The position numbers and the translations under genes were made by a program. Positions 14,356 to 23,220 of a stretch of 34,277 nt of DNA are shown one piece after another; position 1 is the first letter of the stretch; every line of letters starts with the position of its first letter. The DNA is taken from contig CALWLT010000039.1 in assembly GCA_944381615.1 (NCBI GenBank), positions 1 through 34,277 on the forward strand, given 5' to 3'. The notes beneath the pieces were generated by a model. It was not told the origin of the DNA, searched no databases, and saw only the letters and a list, made by a program, of their open reading frames with translations. This DNA comes from an uncultured Lachnospiraceae bacterium. GTDB lineage: Bacteria; Bacillota; Clostridia; Lachnospirales; Lachnospiraceae.

Positions 14356-14384
14356 ATATTAGCATCTTCCGCCGGGGTTGTCAA
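14356..14384 (-). promoter_or_regulatory. Promoter of rplU
   Basis: On the minus strand TTGACA (14384-14379) is perfect; TAATAT (14361-14356) lies 17 bp downstream and carries the extended -10 element TGC. A strong promoter fits a ribosomal protein operon. Confidence 0.75.
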
Positions 14385-14388
14385 CCGG

Positions 14389-14480
14389 TTTTTCCGGCGC
14401 AATCCAACTGTTTTTTCCGGCGCAGTCCGTTTGTTTTTTTCCGGCGCAGTCCGTCTGTTTTTTCCGGCAAACCCCGTCTT
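14389..14480. repeat. Tandem array of four 22-24-bp units after pbuG
   Basis: Units of the form TTTTTTCCGGCGCAGTCCGT plus YTG begin at 14389, 14411, 14434 and 14458; the last is degenerate. The array lies between the end of the purine permease gene and the rplU promoter, both on the minus strand. Read on that strand each unit gives a short GC core followed by an A-run. No gene or known element is evident. Confidence 0.85.
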
Positions 14481-14499
14481 CTCTCCCGGGCGGGACTCC

Positions 14500-15861
14500 T
14501 TACAGGAAGATGTATTTCAATACGAACAGGACGGCCAGGATGTACATCAGCGGCGCGATCTTTTTGCTCTTTCCGGCGGCCACGTTCAGCACCACATAGG
14601 AAATGATGCCCATGGAGATTCCCTCGGAAATGCTGTAAAAGAGCGGCATGGCAATGATGGCCAGGTAGGCGGGAACCGCCTCGGTCAGGTTGCCGTCGCT
14701 GAAATCGATGTCCGTGACCGTGCTGACCATCAGAAAGCCGACCATGATCAGGGCCGGAGCCGTGGCGAAGGACGGAATCGCCGTAAAGATCGGCGCAAAC
14801 AGGGTGGACAGCAAAAACAGCATCGCCGTTACCATCGCCGTGAGGCCGGTCCGGCCGCCCAGCGCCACGCCGGAAGCCGATTCCACGAAGGTCGTGGTGG
14901 TCGAGGTCCCGAGCACGGCGCCGGCGGAGGTGGCGATGGCGTCCGAGAGAAGCGCCGGCTTGATCCGCGGAAGGCGTCCGTTCTCATCCAGCATGTCGGC
15001 CTTGGTCGCCACGCCGATCAGGGTTCCCAGCGTGTCGAAAATATCGACAAACAGGAAGGAGAAGATCACGACGATGAAGTTAATCATGCCCACCGCGCTG
15101 AAGTCCACGTTAAAGCACTGGCCGAAGGTCAGGGAAAGCTTGCTGAAATCCGTAAAGCCGAGCGCCGGGAACAGCGTATAGAAGCCGGCCTCGGCGTCGG
15201 GCACATAAAAGCCCAGGACTTCGCAGATCATGCCGATGATCCAGGTAGCCAGGATTCCGAAGAGGATCGCGCCCTTTACCTGATAGATGTAGAATACGGC
15301 GGTAATAAAGAGGCCGATGAGCGCCAGCAGGGCGCAGATGCCGGACGTGTGGAAATTGTCTGTGAAGCTGGTAATGGTAACCAGCGTGGAGGAATCAACG
15401 GCCAGGCCGGCGTTCTGCAGGCCGATAAAGGCGATAAACAGGCCGATGCCGACGGAGACGCCCTTCTTGAGCGTCAGGGGGATGGCGTTAAAAATAGCCT
15501 CCCGGACGTTGGTCAGTGAGAGCACGATAAAGATAAGGCCCTCGATGAACACGGCCAGCAGGGCTACCTGCCAGGTGTATCCGTATCCGGCTACGACCGT
15601 GTAGGCCATGTAGGCATTTAAGCCCATGCCGGCCGACAGGGCGAAGGGAAGGTTGGCCATCAGCGCCATGCAGGCGGTTCCGACAAAGGACGCCAGCGCC
15701 GTCGCCAGCAGGATGGCCGTGGGATCCATGCCCGTGGATCCGAGGATGCTCGGGTTGACCGCCAGGATGTAGGCCATGGTCATGAAGGTGGTAAGGCCCG
15801 CCATGACCTCGGTTTTTACGTTCGTCTTGTTTTCAGACAGATGAAAAAACTGTTCAATCAT
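14500..15861 (-). CDS. pbuG: NCS2-family purine permease (PbuG/AzgA type)
   Basis: Inner-membrane proton symporter for guanine, hypoxanthine or adenine. The N-terminal TEVMAGLTTFMTMAYILAVNP and the SAGMGLNAYMAYTVV segment define the AzgA branch of NCS2 carriers, and about 12-14 membrane helices are predicted from the hydrophobic blocks. The segment GTSTTTTFVESASGVALGGR is the conserved substrate-side loop. The 453-residue length is usual. AAAGGAG precedes the ATG, which overlaps the end of the RNase G gene by 8 nt, so the two are cotranslated. The branch is clear; whether it carries guanine/hypoxanthine or adenine is not. Confidence 0.9.
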   Translation of the reverse strand: MIEQFFHLSENKTNVKTEVMAGLTTFMTMAYILAVNPSILGSTGMDPTAILLATALASFVGTACMALMANLPFALSAGMGLNAYMAYTVVAGYGYTWQVALLAVFIEGLIFIVLSLTNVREAIFNAIPLTLKKGVSVGIGLFIAFIGLQNAGLAVDSSTLVTITSFTDNFHTSGICALLALIGLFITAVFYIYQVKGAILFGILATWIIGMICEVLGFYVPDAEAGFYTLFPALGFTDFSKLSLTFGQCFNVDFSAVGMINFIVVIFSFLFVDIFDTLGTLIGVATKADMLDENGRLPRIKPALLSDAIATSAGAVLGTSTTTTFVESASGVALGGRTGLTAMVTAMLFLLSTLFAPIFTAIPSFATAPALIMVGFLMVSTVTDIDFSDGNLTEAVPAYLAIIAMPLFYSISEGISMGIISYVVLNVAAGKSKKIAPLMYILAVLFVLKYIFL

Positions 15862-17134
15862 GATTCATTTCTCCTTTAAAAGCTTTTTCTTTGGAACCCC
15901 CGTCCTGCTCTCCGGCCCCGTGCCGGCGCAGGACTTCATAAATCGGCGGGCGCAGTTTCCTGCGCGTGATCTCCGCCAGGCCCAGCTTCGTCAGATCCAC
16001 AAAGGTCGTGCGGATCGGATCCTTTGCCAGGCAGGCGCGAAGCGTTTCCAGAAGCTTCGCCTTCTGTTCCTCCCGCTCCATATCGATAAAGTCGATGAGG
16101 ATGATCCCGGAGAGATTGCGCAGGCGGATCTGGCGCGCCGCCTCGGCCGCCGCCTCCAGGTTCATGCGCAGGATCGTCTCCTGCGCCGTTTTTTTCCCGG
16201 CGTACTTCCCGCTGTTGACGTCGATGACCGTCAGCGCTTCCGTGGGATCGATGACGAGATAGCCGCCGGATTTCAGCCACACCCGCCGCGAGAGCACCTC
16301 CCCGACGGCGGCTTCCAGCCCGAACAGGGCGGAAAGGGAAAGCAGCGGATCCTCGTAGAGCCGCAGCTTTGCAAGCGCTTCCGGCTGCCAGAGCGTCAGG
16401 CACTGCCGCAGCTGCTCATGCCAGGCGGGGATGTCCGTCAGGATCTCGTCCGCCGAATCGGCGTAGGCGTCCCGCAGCCCCTGCAGAAACGGCGGATCGG
16501 CCGCCGCCAGGAGGCTCGGGCAGACGCGGTTTTGCGCGTGGGAAAGCACGCGCTCCATCTGGCTTTTCAGCGAGCGGATCTCGTCCGCCAGCTGCTCGGG
16601 GGACGCGCCGTAGGCGTTGGTGCGCACGATGATCCCGAAATCGTCCGTCTTCTCCTTCTTCAGAAGCGAAAGCACCGATTCCTTCCAGGCCGCGTCGCGG
16701 ATGCGGGAGGAAAAGCCGATCTGGGTTTTGCCGAGCGTCAGCACGGCAAAGCGACCGGTAAAATTCAGATACGGGCTGAGAGACGGCTCCTTCGTCTTGA
16801 CGGCGTCGCGCGAGATCTGCACCAGGATCTCGTCGCCCTGGCGCAGCGGGTGCGGCGGCGTCATGCGGGCCGCCGCGGGATCAACCGGCCCCGGCCCGCC
16901 GGTAAACAGATGGTTTTTGTTTTCGCGCAGGCTGTAATATCCGGTCAGGCCGCCGCCCAGATCGACGAACGCGGCCTCGATGTTTTTCACAACATGGAGG
17001 ACGCGGCCGACGTATATGTTGCCCAAAAGGCTCTGCTCCTCTTCCGGATCCAGCCGCAGCGAGAACAGGCGGCGTCCCGCGGTCTGCGCGGTCAGCACGC
17101 AGCCGCGAAAGCGGGTTATGATCAGGCTGTTCAA
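15854..17134 (-). CDS. rng: Ribonuclease E/G family endoribonuclease, RNase G-like
   Basis: Cuts AU-rich single-stranded RNA from the 5' end in rRNA maturation and mRNA decay. The N-terminal S1 domain (about 38-120, GNIYVGRVLHVVKNIEAAFVD) and the DNase I-like catalytic core are present; the magnesium-binding aspartates are D305 (TVIDVNSGKYAGK) and D348 (LIDFIDM), near the D303 and D346 positions of E. coli RNase E. The zinc-link CPxCxG of RNase E/G is absent: the protein ends soon after RRKLRPPIYEVL. It starts with TTG about eight bases after GGGGG, 19 bases past the DUF2344 gene. It belongs to the radical SAM-DUF2344-rng cluster. Confidence 0.92.
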   Translation of the reverse strand: MNSLIITRFRGCVLTAQTAGRRLFSLRLDPEEEQSLLGNIYVGRVLHVVKNIEAAFVDLGGGLTGYYSLRENKNHLFTGGPGPVDPAAARMTPPHPLRQGDEILVQISRDAVKTKEPSLSPYLNFTGRFAVLTLGKTQIGFSSRIRDAAWKESVLSLLKKEKTDDFGIIVRTNAYGASPEQLADEIRSLKSQMERVLSHAQNRVCPSLLAAADPPFLQGLRDAYADSADEILTDIPAWHEQLRQCLTLWQPEALAKLRLYEDPLLSLSALFGLEAAVGEVLSRRVWLKSGGYLVIDPTEALTVIDVNSGKYAGKKTAQETILRMNLEAAAEAARQIRLRNLSGIILIDFIDMEREEQKAKLLETLRACLAKDPIRTTFVDLTKLGLAEITRRKLRPPIYEVLRRHGAGEQDGGSKEKAFKGEMNHD

Positions 17135-17153
17135 TCTCTGTTCCCCCGCTTTC

Positions 17154-17909
17154 TCAAAAATCGCTTCCGAACGCTTCCAGCGGGATCAGCGAGCCGGTCT
17201 CCTCTTTTACGGCGTAGAGCTCTTCCCGCTCAATCTGAAAGGAAACGGACGATTCTGCCCCGCCGCGGGCTTCAAGGAAGGCTCCGAGGAGCTGCTCGGG
17301 CTTTACGTTGGCCGCGCTGCCGCTTGCCAGGCGCACAGAGAGGCCGTATGCGGCGTCCGCCGCTTCTGCATACGCCGGCCGCAGAAGCTTTAATTCTCCC
17401 GCCTGTGCGTTCCAGATCATCGGCTTTAAGTCCACTTCTTTTTCGCCTTTTTTCGTTTTCTTAACAGTCAGGACAGACGGACGCTTACAGAAGGCGAGCA
17501 GCTCCTCAAACAGGGCTTTTTCCTCCTCTCGGGAGGCGGGCAGCGCCTCTTTCTTCAGCCAGATGACATAATCGGCCGCCGCCACGGAGGCCATGGCGTT
17601 TTTTGCCGAGTCGTCCAGGCGGCGGACGCTTAACACCTGAAGCTGCGGGACGCCGGCGGCATTCAGCCGGTCGCGCATCGCTTCGGATGAATCCGCCGAG
17701 GAGACGTCGATGTCCACGTATTCGCCGTTGCTGATCAGGCCGACGCTCAAAGGCGAGGCAAACGACATGATCTGATGGGGGCTGAATCCCTCGCTGTAGC
17801 GGATGGCAACCTGCGCCCGGCGCATGACCTTCTGGAAATAGCGCATGACGTCCAGATGCCCGATGAAGCGAAGCTCCTCCTGTTTCCTGAATCGAATCCG
17901 CAGTTTCAT
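17154..17909 (-). CDS. DUF2344 / TIGR03936 radical SAM-linked protein
   Basis: A 251-residue protein of unknown function that accompanies, or is fused to, the TIGR03960 radical SAM protein in many bacteria. The start MKLRIRFRKQEELRFIGHLD and RYSEGFSPHQIMSFASPLSVG are diagnostic. No catalytic or metal-binding motif is apparent. The ATG overlaps the stop of the upstream radical SAM gene in ATGA and has AAGGAG upstream. Constant association with RNase G and ribosomal genes suggests a role in RNA or ribosome modification; that is inference. Confidence 0.92.
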   Translation of the reverse strand: MKLRIRFRKQEELRFIGHLDVMRYFQKVMRRAQVAIRYSEGFSPHQIMSFASPLSVGLISNGEYVDIDVSSADSSEAMRDRLNAAGVPQLQVLSVRRLDDSAKNAMASVAAADYVIWLKKEALPASREEEKALFEELLAFCKRPSVLTVKKTKKGEKEVDLKPMIWNAQAGELKLLRPAYAEAADAAYGLSVRLASGSAANVKPEQLLGAFLEARGGAESSVSFQIEREELYAVKEETGSLIPLEAFGSDF

Positions 17910-19780
17910 CGCGCGCTCCTTTCTTCCAGACAGACGCCGCAGTCATACCGGCGCACGCCGCAGCCGGAACACTGTTCGCGGCAGTTTGGCGTGACTTCCT
18001 CCCGGAGCGCCTTTTCCCATTCGCGGTACAGGAACTCGCGGCTCACGCCGATATCGATAAAGTCCCAGGGGAAAATCTCATCCCTGCTGCGCTCACGCTG
18101 CGTATAAAACGCGATGTCCACGCCGCAGGCCGCAAAGGCGTCCATCCAGATCTCATTGCGAAAGGATTCCGACCAGGCGTCGTAGAGCGCGCCCCGGCGG
18201 TAGGCTTCCTCGATCACGGCCGCCACGCGGCGGTCGCCCCGGGCGAAAACGCCCTCCAGCACGGTCAGTTCCGCCTCATGCCAGTTGTAGCGCAGGCTCT
18301 TTCTGTTAAGCATCTCGCGCATCTTATGGTTGACGAGCGCCGCCTTCTCCAGGAATTCCTCGCTGCTGCACATGCGGGCCCACTGAAACGGCGTAAACGG
18401 TTTGGGCACGAAGAAGGAGGTGCTGGCGGTAACCTGTACCTTTCCGTGGCGCTCTTCCTTCGGCACGGTGTCGTAATACGTCTCGGCGACCTTCTCCGAC
18501 AGAAGGGCGATCCCCTCGATGTCCTCGTCTGTCTCCGTGGGGAGCCCCAGCATAAAATAGAGCTTGACCCGGTTCCAGCCGCCGCAGAACGCCTCGGCGG
18601 AGCCTTTCAGGATATCCTCCTCCGTCAGGCCCTTGTTGATCACGTTGCGGAGCCGCTGGGAACCGGCCTCCGGCGCGAACGTCAGGCTGCTTTTTTTCAC
18701 ATCCTGGACCCGGCTCATCACATCCAGCGAGAAGGCGTCGATGCGCAGGGACGGAAGGGAAACGTTGACGCCGCGGCCTTCAAACTCTTCAATGAGGAAG
18801 CGGACCAGCTCTTCCAGGCCGGTATAGTCGCTGGAGCTTAAGGAACTTAACGAGATCTCCTCATGGCCGGTCGCCAGGAGCATGCTTTTTGCCAGGGCCT
18901 TGAGCTCGTCCACGCTTCTCTCGCGCACCGGGCGGTAAATCATGCCCGCCTGGCAGAAACGGCAGCCGCGGATGCAGCCGCGCATGATCTCCAGCACGAC
19001 CCGGTCCTGCGTGGTGCGGATATAGGGGATGACCGGCTTCTCCGGATAGCAGGCGCCGTCCATGTCCGTGACCAGCTGGCGCGCCACGCGGGCCGGCGCA
19101 TGCGGATTGACCGGCGTCATGGCCCGGATGGTCCCGTCCTCCCGGTAGGTAACCTCATAGAAGCCGGGAACGTAAATCCCGGGGATCTGCGCCGCCGCCT
19201 CCAGAAATTCCAGGCGGCTTTTGTTTTGTTTCTTTATTTCTTTATAACGGTCCAGCAGCTCGTCATAGACGACCTCGCCCTCGCCGATGTAAAACAGGTC
19301 GAAGAACGGCGCGATCGGCTCCGGATTGTAGGCGCAGGGCCCGCCGCCGATGACGATGGGATCCGCCCAGGTCCGATCCGCGGCGTGCAGCGGGATGCCG
19401 GAGAGATCGAGGATCTGCAGGATGTTCGTATAACACATCTCGTACTGGAGCGTAATTCCCAGGAAATCAAAGTCCCGGACCGGATCCTGACTCTCGAGCG
19501 CAAAGAGCGGGATCTTCCTTTCCCGCAGGATGGGATCCAGATCGGTCCATGGGGAATAGACCCGCTCGCACCAGACGTCCTCGCGCCGGTTAAACATATC
19601 GTAAAGAATCTGGATTCCCAGGTGCGACATCCCGATCTCATACACGTCGGGAAAACACATGGCAAAGCGGATCGCCACCTTCGCCGGATCCTTCATGACG
19701 GAATTGATCTCCCCGCCGGTGTAGCGGGCGGGCTTGTCGATCTTCAGTAAAATTTCATCGCTCAGAGCAAGTTTTTTCAT
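17906..19780 (-). CDS. TIGR03960 B12-binding-like radical SAM protein
   Basis: A 624-residue radical SAM enzyme of unknown reaction. The N-terminal half resembles a cobalamin-binding fold (FPDVYEIGMSHLG, IVIGGGPCAYNPEP) and is followed by the [4Fe-4S] motif RGCIRGCRFC (C269, C273, C276 counted from the ATG). FAPEAGSQRLRNVINKG is a conserved radical SAM core motif. The C-terminus has a second cysteine cluster (CREQCSGCG, then YDCGVC), which may hold another metal. The ATG at 19780 is preferred to the GTG just before it. Strong promoter upstream. First gene of the block with DUF2344, rng and pbuG. Confidence 0.93.
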   Translation of the reverse strand: MKKLALSDEILLKIDKPARYTGGEINSVMKDPAKVAIRFAMCFPDVYEIGMSHLGIQILYDMFNRREDVWCERVYSPWTDLDPILRERKIPLFALESQDPVRDFDFLGITLQYEMCYTNILQILDLSGIPLHAADRTWADPIVIGGGPCAYNPEPIAPFFDLFYIGEGEVVYDELLDRYKEIKKQNKSRLEFLEAAAQIPGIYVPGFYEVTYREDGTIRAMTPVNPHAPARVARQLVTDMDGACYPEKPVIPYIRTTQDRVVLEIMRGCIRGCRFCQAGMIYRPVRERSVDELKALAKSMLLATGHEEISLSSLSSSDYTGLEELVRFLIEEFEGRGVNVSLPSLRIDAFSLDVMSRVQDVKKSSLTFAPEAGSQRLRNVINKGLTEEDILKGSAEAFCGGWNRVKLYFMLGLPTETDEDIEGIALLSEKVAETYYDTVPKEERHGKVQVTASTSFFVPKPFTPFQWARMCSSEEFLEKAALVNHKMREMLNRKSLRYNWHEAELTVLEGVFARGDRRVAAVIEEAYRRGALYDAWSESFRNEIWMDAFAACGVDIAFYTQRERSRDEIFPWDFIDIGVSREFLYREWEKALREEVTPNCREQCSGCGVRRYDCGVCLEERSAR

Positions 19781-19831
19781 CACTTATATCCCTTTTGACT
19801 GTACAATTACCGGGAACCCGGCTGCCTATCA

Positions 19832-19860
19832 ATCATAAATGGAATTTGCCGTAAAGTCAA
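19832..19860 (-). promoter_or_regulatory. Promoter of the radical SAM-DUF2344-rng-pbuG operon
   Basis: On the minus strand TTGACT (19860-19855) and TATGAT (19837-19832), each one base from consensus, with a 17-bp spacer. Confidence 0.75.
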
Positions 19861-19894
19861 TATCAAAAGCCCCGCCGTTTCCCGGTTTCAGGCT

Positions 19895-19923
19895 TTGACA
19901 AGGCCTGCCGATGATGGTAAAAT
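19895..19923 (+). promoter_or_regulatory. Promoter of the 142-residue hypothetical gene
   Basis: TTGACA (19895-19900, perfect) and TAAAAT (19918-19923) with a 17-bp spacer, 34 bases before the ATG. It is divergent from the radical SAM operon promoter and about 35 bp away. Confidence 0.75.
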
Positions 19924-19957
19924 CGTCTTATCAGAATCTTTTTTGGGGGGGAGAAAG

Positions 19958-20386
19958 ATGAGTACGAACTGGATTAACGAGTGCCTGAACGCGCTCGCAA
20001 AGGAGCACCTTTTTGAATCGTCGGAGCACCGCACCCGGATGAAGGAGCTTTTGGACTGCTACAGCAGCTACCCCTTCTTTTCCAGGGGCCTGTGCAAGTG
20101 CATGTATCTGTCGGCCTGGGACGAGGATCATTTTTCGATCCTTCTGGAGACGTTAAACGATCTGGCGCTGGGCAGGGAGCCGGACACGCGGGACATGAGC
20201 ATCCGCGGCGACGCGCTGGCCGAGGAGCAGACAGACGGCGAATACGACGTCTACCGCCTGTCGATCGCGTTTCTGGAGAACCTTCCCTACGAAGCGCCCC
20301 ACCCGGCCAGCATTCCGCCCCAGCAGCGCTACATCATCGAGCGCGCCCTGAAAGCGTCTCAGATCATCGATCGCCTGCCGGAGTAA
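19958..20386 (+). CDS. Hypothetical protein, 142 residues
   Basis: I do not recognise the family. The protein is acidic, apparently all-helical and soluble, without signal peptide or membrane segment. It holds [20 protein letters not shown] near residues 36-55 with two cysteines two apart, and ends with helical stretches ([18 protein letters not shown]). The start has a GGGGGGAG ribosome site directly upstream, and a strong promoter precedes it, so it is likely well expressed and single-gene. Its last 23 bases overlap the end of pepT on the other strand. Codon use and GC match the host. Confidence 0.8.
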   Translation: MSTNWINECLNALAKEHLFESSEHRTRMKELLDCYSSYPFFSRGLCKCMYLSAWDEDHFSILLETLNDLALGREPDTRDMSIRGDALAEEQTDGEYDVYRLSIAFLENLPYEAPHPASIPPQQRYIIERALKASQIIDRLPE

Positions 20387-21605
20387 GCTCGGAAAAGCGG
20401 ACGGCGATCCGTTTCAGGATCTCCACGGTTTTCTCCATCGCGGCTACGGGGATGCATTCGTAACGGCCGTGATAATTGTAGCCGCCGGTGCAGAGGTTGG
20501 GACAGGGAAGGCCCATATAGGAAAGCCGGGCCCCGTCTGTCCCGCCCCGGATCGGCGTGACGGCGGGCTCTACGCCGGTTTCGCGCATGGCCTTCATCGC
20601 CAGATCGATGAGAAAGTAAAAGGGCTCTATCTTCTCTTTCATGTTATAGTACGAATCCCGGATGTCCGCCAACGCGGTGCCGGGGCCGTATTTGCGGTTG
20701 AGAAATTCGCAGGCGGCCGCAAAGAATTCTTTTTTCTGTTCAAATTTTTCCCGGTCATGATCGCGGATGAGGTACGTAAGCGTCGCCTCCTCCACCATTC
20801 CTTTCATCTGATCCAGATGATAAAACCCCTCGTATCCCTCTGTGTACGCCGGATTTTCAAAGGCCGGCAGAAGCGACTGGAATTCCATGCCGATCAGCAG
20901 CGCATTCTTTATTTTTCCCCGGGCGGATCCGGGGTGGATGCTGGCGCCGCGGATGGTCAGCCGCGCCGTGGCCGCGTTGAAATTGTCATATTCGAGCTCG
21001 CCCAGCGCGCCGCCGTCCACCGTGTAGGCGGCGTCCGCCCCGAAGGCGGCGACCGGAAAGAAATCCGCCCCGCGCCCGATCTCTTCGTCCGGCGTAAAGC
21101 CGATGCGGATTTTGCCGTGCGGGATTTCGGGATGCGAGAGGAAATATTCCGCCATCGTCAGGATCTCCGCGATCCCGGCTTTATCGTCGGCGCCCAGAAG
21201 CGTCGTCCCGTCCGTGACGACCAGATCCTGCCCGCAAAGCTCCTTCAGGAAGGGAAATTCCTCCCGGCGCAGCCAGATGTCAAGCTCCCGGTTCAGGCAC
21301 ACATCGCCGTCTGCGACGCGCACGATCTGCGGGCGGATCCCCGCGCCCGAGAGGGCCGGCGACGTATCCATGTGGGCGATCAGGCCGAGCACCGGCGCCG
21401 GTTTTTCTGCCGTGGCGGGAATCGTGGCCGTCACGTAGCCGTGTTCGTCCAGGGAAACGTCCGCCGCCCCCATGCCGCGGAGCTCGCGGCAGAGTTCCTC
21501 TGCCAGGAGAAGCTGGCCGGGCGTGGAGGGCACGCATCCGGCCTCCTCTGCGGACTGCGTATCAAAAGAAACATAATGCAAAAAGCGATCCAGTACGGAT
21601 TTCAT
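20364..21605 (-). CDS. pepT: Peptidase T (tripeptide aminopeptidase)
   Basis: Cytoplasmic zinc exopeptidase (M20 family) that removes the N-terminal residue of tripeptides. Metal ligands and catalytic residues are visible: HMDTS (H and catalytic D), [10 protein letters not shown] (bridging D), DEEIGRG (catalytic E pair), [17 protein letters not shown] and the C-terminal His in [10 protein letters not shown]. The 413-residue length is typical. AAAGGAG lies seven bases before the ATG, and the recU stop is only four bases upstream, so it is the last gene of the rsmF-to-pepT block. Confidence 0.97.
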   Translation of the reverse strand: MKSVLDRFLHYVSFDTQSAEEAGCVPSTPGQLLLAEELCRELRGMGAADVSLDEHGYVTATIPATAEKPAPVLGLIAHMDTSPALSGAGIRPQIVRVADGDVCLNRELDIWLRREEFPFLKELCGQDLVVTDGTTLLGADDKAGIAEILTMAEYFLSHPEIPHGKIRIGFTPDEEIGRGADFFPVAAFGADAAYTVDGGALGELEYDNFNAATARLTIRGASIHPGSARGKIKNALLIGMEFQSLLPAFENPAYTEGYEGFYHLDQMKGMVEEATLTYLIRDHDREKFEQKKEFFAAACEFLNRKYGPGTALADIRDSYYNMKEKIEPFYFLIDLAMKAMRETGVEPAVTPIRGGTDGARLSYMGLPCPNLCTGGYNYHGRYECIPVAAMEKTVEILKRIAVRFSELTPAGDR

Positions 21606-21609
21606 AGGC

Positions 21610-22164
21610 TTACTCCTTTCCCGGATCCGGCTCCTCGCGAAGCTGCAGATCCCGGCTTAACGGTTCCAGATAGTGAACGAGGATATCCCGGTGGCTGCGG
21701 ATGCAAAACGCGCGGTCGATCTCCTCATAGGTAAAGCTCTTGCGGCCGCCTTTCTGCATGCGCTCCCAGAAAAAGGAAAGCCGGGAGAACGGAAGATAAT
21801 ACATCTCTCCTGCCGCCGTAAAGGAAAGAATGAGGAAGGAAATCCCGCCCTGCTCTTCAAACTCCCGCATGAAGGCTACCTGATGCGGATGAACATTCTG
21901 CAGCGGGAAGGTAAAGGAAGCGCACTCCTTGGCGTCGAAGCAGACGGGAATGCCCTGTACGGCTCCGATGTAGTCCACCGTACTCTTCTGGTCAAAGTAG
22001 GCCAGCGTGATGTGCCGGCTCTCTTTTTCGATGGCAACCGGCGTGATCGGCGTCGGCACTTTCTGGATCAGGGCCAGCTTTTTTTCCCGGTAGACCTCAT
22101 TGGTGTGATTGATCAGATCCTCCAGCGTGGATCCGCGAAGCCCGCGGCTGTTCCAGGTTCCCAT
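21610..22164 (-). CDS. recU: Holliday junction resolvase RecU
   Basis: Cuts four-way DNA junctions during recombination repair in Firmicutes. The protein shows [42 protein letters not shown] (metal-binding D), [13 protein letters not shown] (catalytic DxK) and [10 protein letters not shown], all RecU blocks. At 184 residues it is slightly shorter than in Bacillus (206) because the N-terminus lacks the basic arm. In Bacillus recU lies with pbpA/ponA; here it sits after a pseudouridine synthase gene and overlaps it by 68 nt. Confidence 0.94.
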   Translation of the reverse strand: MGTWNSRGLRGSTLEDLINHTNEVYREKKLALIQKVPTPITPVAIEKESRHITLAYFDQKSTVDYIGAVQGIPVCFDAKECASFTFPLQNVHPHQVAFMREFEEQGGISFLILSFTAAGEMYYLPFSRLSFFWERMQKGGRKSFTYEEIDRAFCIRSHRDILVHYLEPLSRDLQLREEPDPGKE

Positions 22165-23164
22165 GACCGTTTTCCCCCTTTCTCTGTCTGCGATCTCCCG
22201 CCCGGACGGATGTTATGACCCGATCCATGGCCTCAGGCGGCTCTGCCAAAAACTCGCGCCCGGAAAGATAGGAAAGCGGTTCCGGCAGCGTCCCGGGCAT
22301 GACCAGGCGCCAGGCGTGCAGAAGCTGGCCGCAGATGCCGGCCGTTTCTTTCAGTTTGCGGTTCAGGGCCGGATCCCCGTATTTGGGATCCCCGGCGATG
22401 GGATGGCCGATGGAGGCCAGGTGCGCCCGGATCTGATGGGAACGGCCGGTAATCAACTCGACCTCCAGGACCGTCAGACGCCTGTCGCAAAAAAGCGGCA
22501 GGTAGCGCGTGCGGATCGGAAGACCCTCCGGAAGCTCTTTTTCAGCGATCGTCACCCGGTTGGAACGGGCGTCCTTTACGAGCCAGCCGGCAATCTCCTG
22601 CGGGCCGGTCACGGCGCCCTTTACCACGCACAGGTAATATTTCCCGATCGTCCGCTCCCGGACGGCCTCCGAGAGAATCTGAAGCCCCTTTAAGGAGCAG
22701 CCGGCCAGGACGATGCCGCTCGTGTTGCGATCCAGCCGGTTGCAGACGGACGGGGAAAATTCCCGGAGGGAGGAGGCGTTTACGCGGCCTTCCTCCAGAA
22801 GATGCGCGATCAGGAATTCGACCAGCGAGACGTCGTCCTTTCCGGCCTTCTGCGAGAGCATGCCGGCCGGCTTATTGATCAGCGCCACGTGATCGTCCTC
22901 GTAGATCACGTCCAGCTTTGTCTGCCGGACGGGAACCAGCTTCGGGCGGGAAAATTTTTCGATGGTTTCCTCCGCGAGGAAAAGGCGGATCTCGTCGCCC
23001 GCAGCAAGGCGCTCCGAGCCCGCGCAGCGCGCCCCGTTGAGCGTGATATTTTTTTTGCGCATCATCTTGTAGAAAAAGCTTTTGGGCGCCTGGGACAGAC
23101 GCCTGGCCAGAAAATGATCCAGCCGGCTTCCGGCTTCGCTTTCTGAAACGGTAATCAGGCGCAT
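22097..23164 (-). CDS. RluA-family pseudouridine synthase
   Basis: Converts uridine to pseudouridine in rRNA or tRNA. An S4 RNA-binding domain (about 14-75, RLDHFLARRLSQAPKSFFYK) is followed by the catalytic domain with CNRLDRNTSGIV holding the active aspartate, then ITGRSHQIRAHLASIGHPIAGDPKYG. The family cannot be narrowed to RluC or RluD with confidence. The conserved part ends near residue 310; the last 40 residues are Arg/Gly-rich and come from the 68-nt overlap with recU. AAGGAGAG lies close before the ATG. Confidence 0.93.
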   Translation of the reverse strand: MRLITVSESEAGSRLDHFLARRLSQAPKSFFYKMMRKKNITLNGARCAGSERLAAGDEIRLFLAEETIEKFSRPKLVPVRQTKLDVIYEDDHVALINKPAGMLSQKAGKDDVSLVEFLIAHLLEEGRVNASSLREFSPSVCNRLDRNTSGIVLAGCSLKGLQILSEAVRERTIGKYYLCVVKGAVTGPQEIAGWLVKDARSNRVTIAEKELPEGLPIRTRYLPLFCDRRLTVLEVELITGRSHQIRAHLASIGHPIAGDPKYGDPALNRKLKETAGICGQLLHAWRLVMPGTLPEPLSYLSGREFLAEPPEAMDRVITSVRAGDRRQRKGENGHGNLEQPRASRIHAGGSDQSHQ

Positions 23165-23220
23165 ACGCGCTCTCCTTTCTGCCGCGCGCGGGAACGCGCG
23201 TCCGCTCTATGCGGTCTTTT

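Noticed and set aside
14280..14500. Purine riboswitch near the purine permease
   Set aside because: The permease is inside an operon behind rng, so a riboswitch would be expected upstream of its own start; no such space or fold is visible there. The gap holds only the array and the rplU promoter and leader.
14431..15519. Plus-strand open frame of 362 codons, rich in Gly/Asp/Gln/Arg
   Set aside because: Antisense to the purine permease; the composition mirrors reversed membrane helices.
15860..17464. Plus-strand open frame of 534 codons
   Set aside because: Antisense to rng and the DUF2344 gene, whose motifs are intact; composition is typical of the reverse of GC-rich coding DNA.
19870..19892. 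TTCCCGGTTTCA shared with the ttcA leader repeats, considered as a common operator
   Set aside because: Only one copy is present, and short CCGG-containing words are frequent in this GC-rich genome; without a genome-wide count it is not convincing.
20469..21734. Plus-strand open frame of 421 codons
   Set aside because: Antisense to pepT and recU; no supporting signals.
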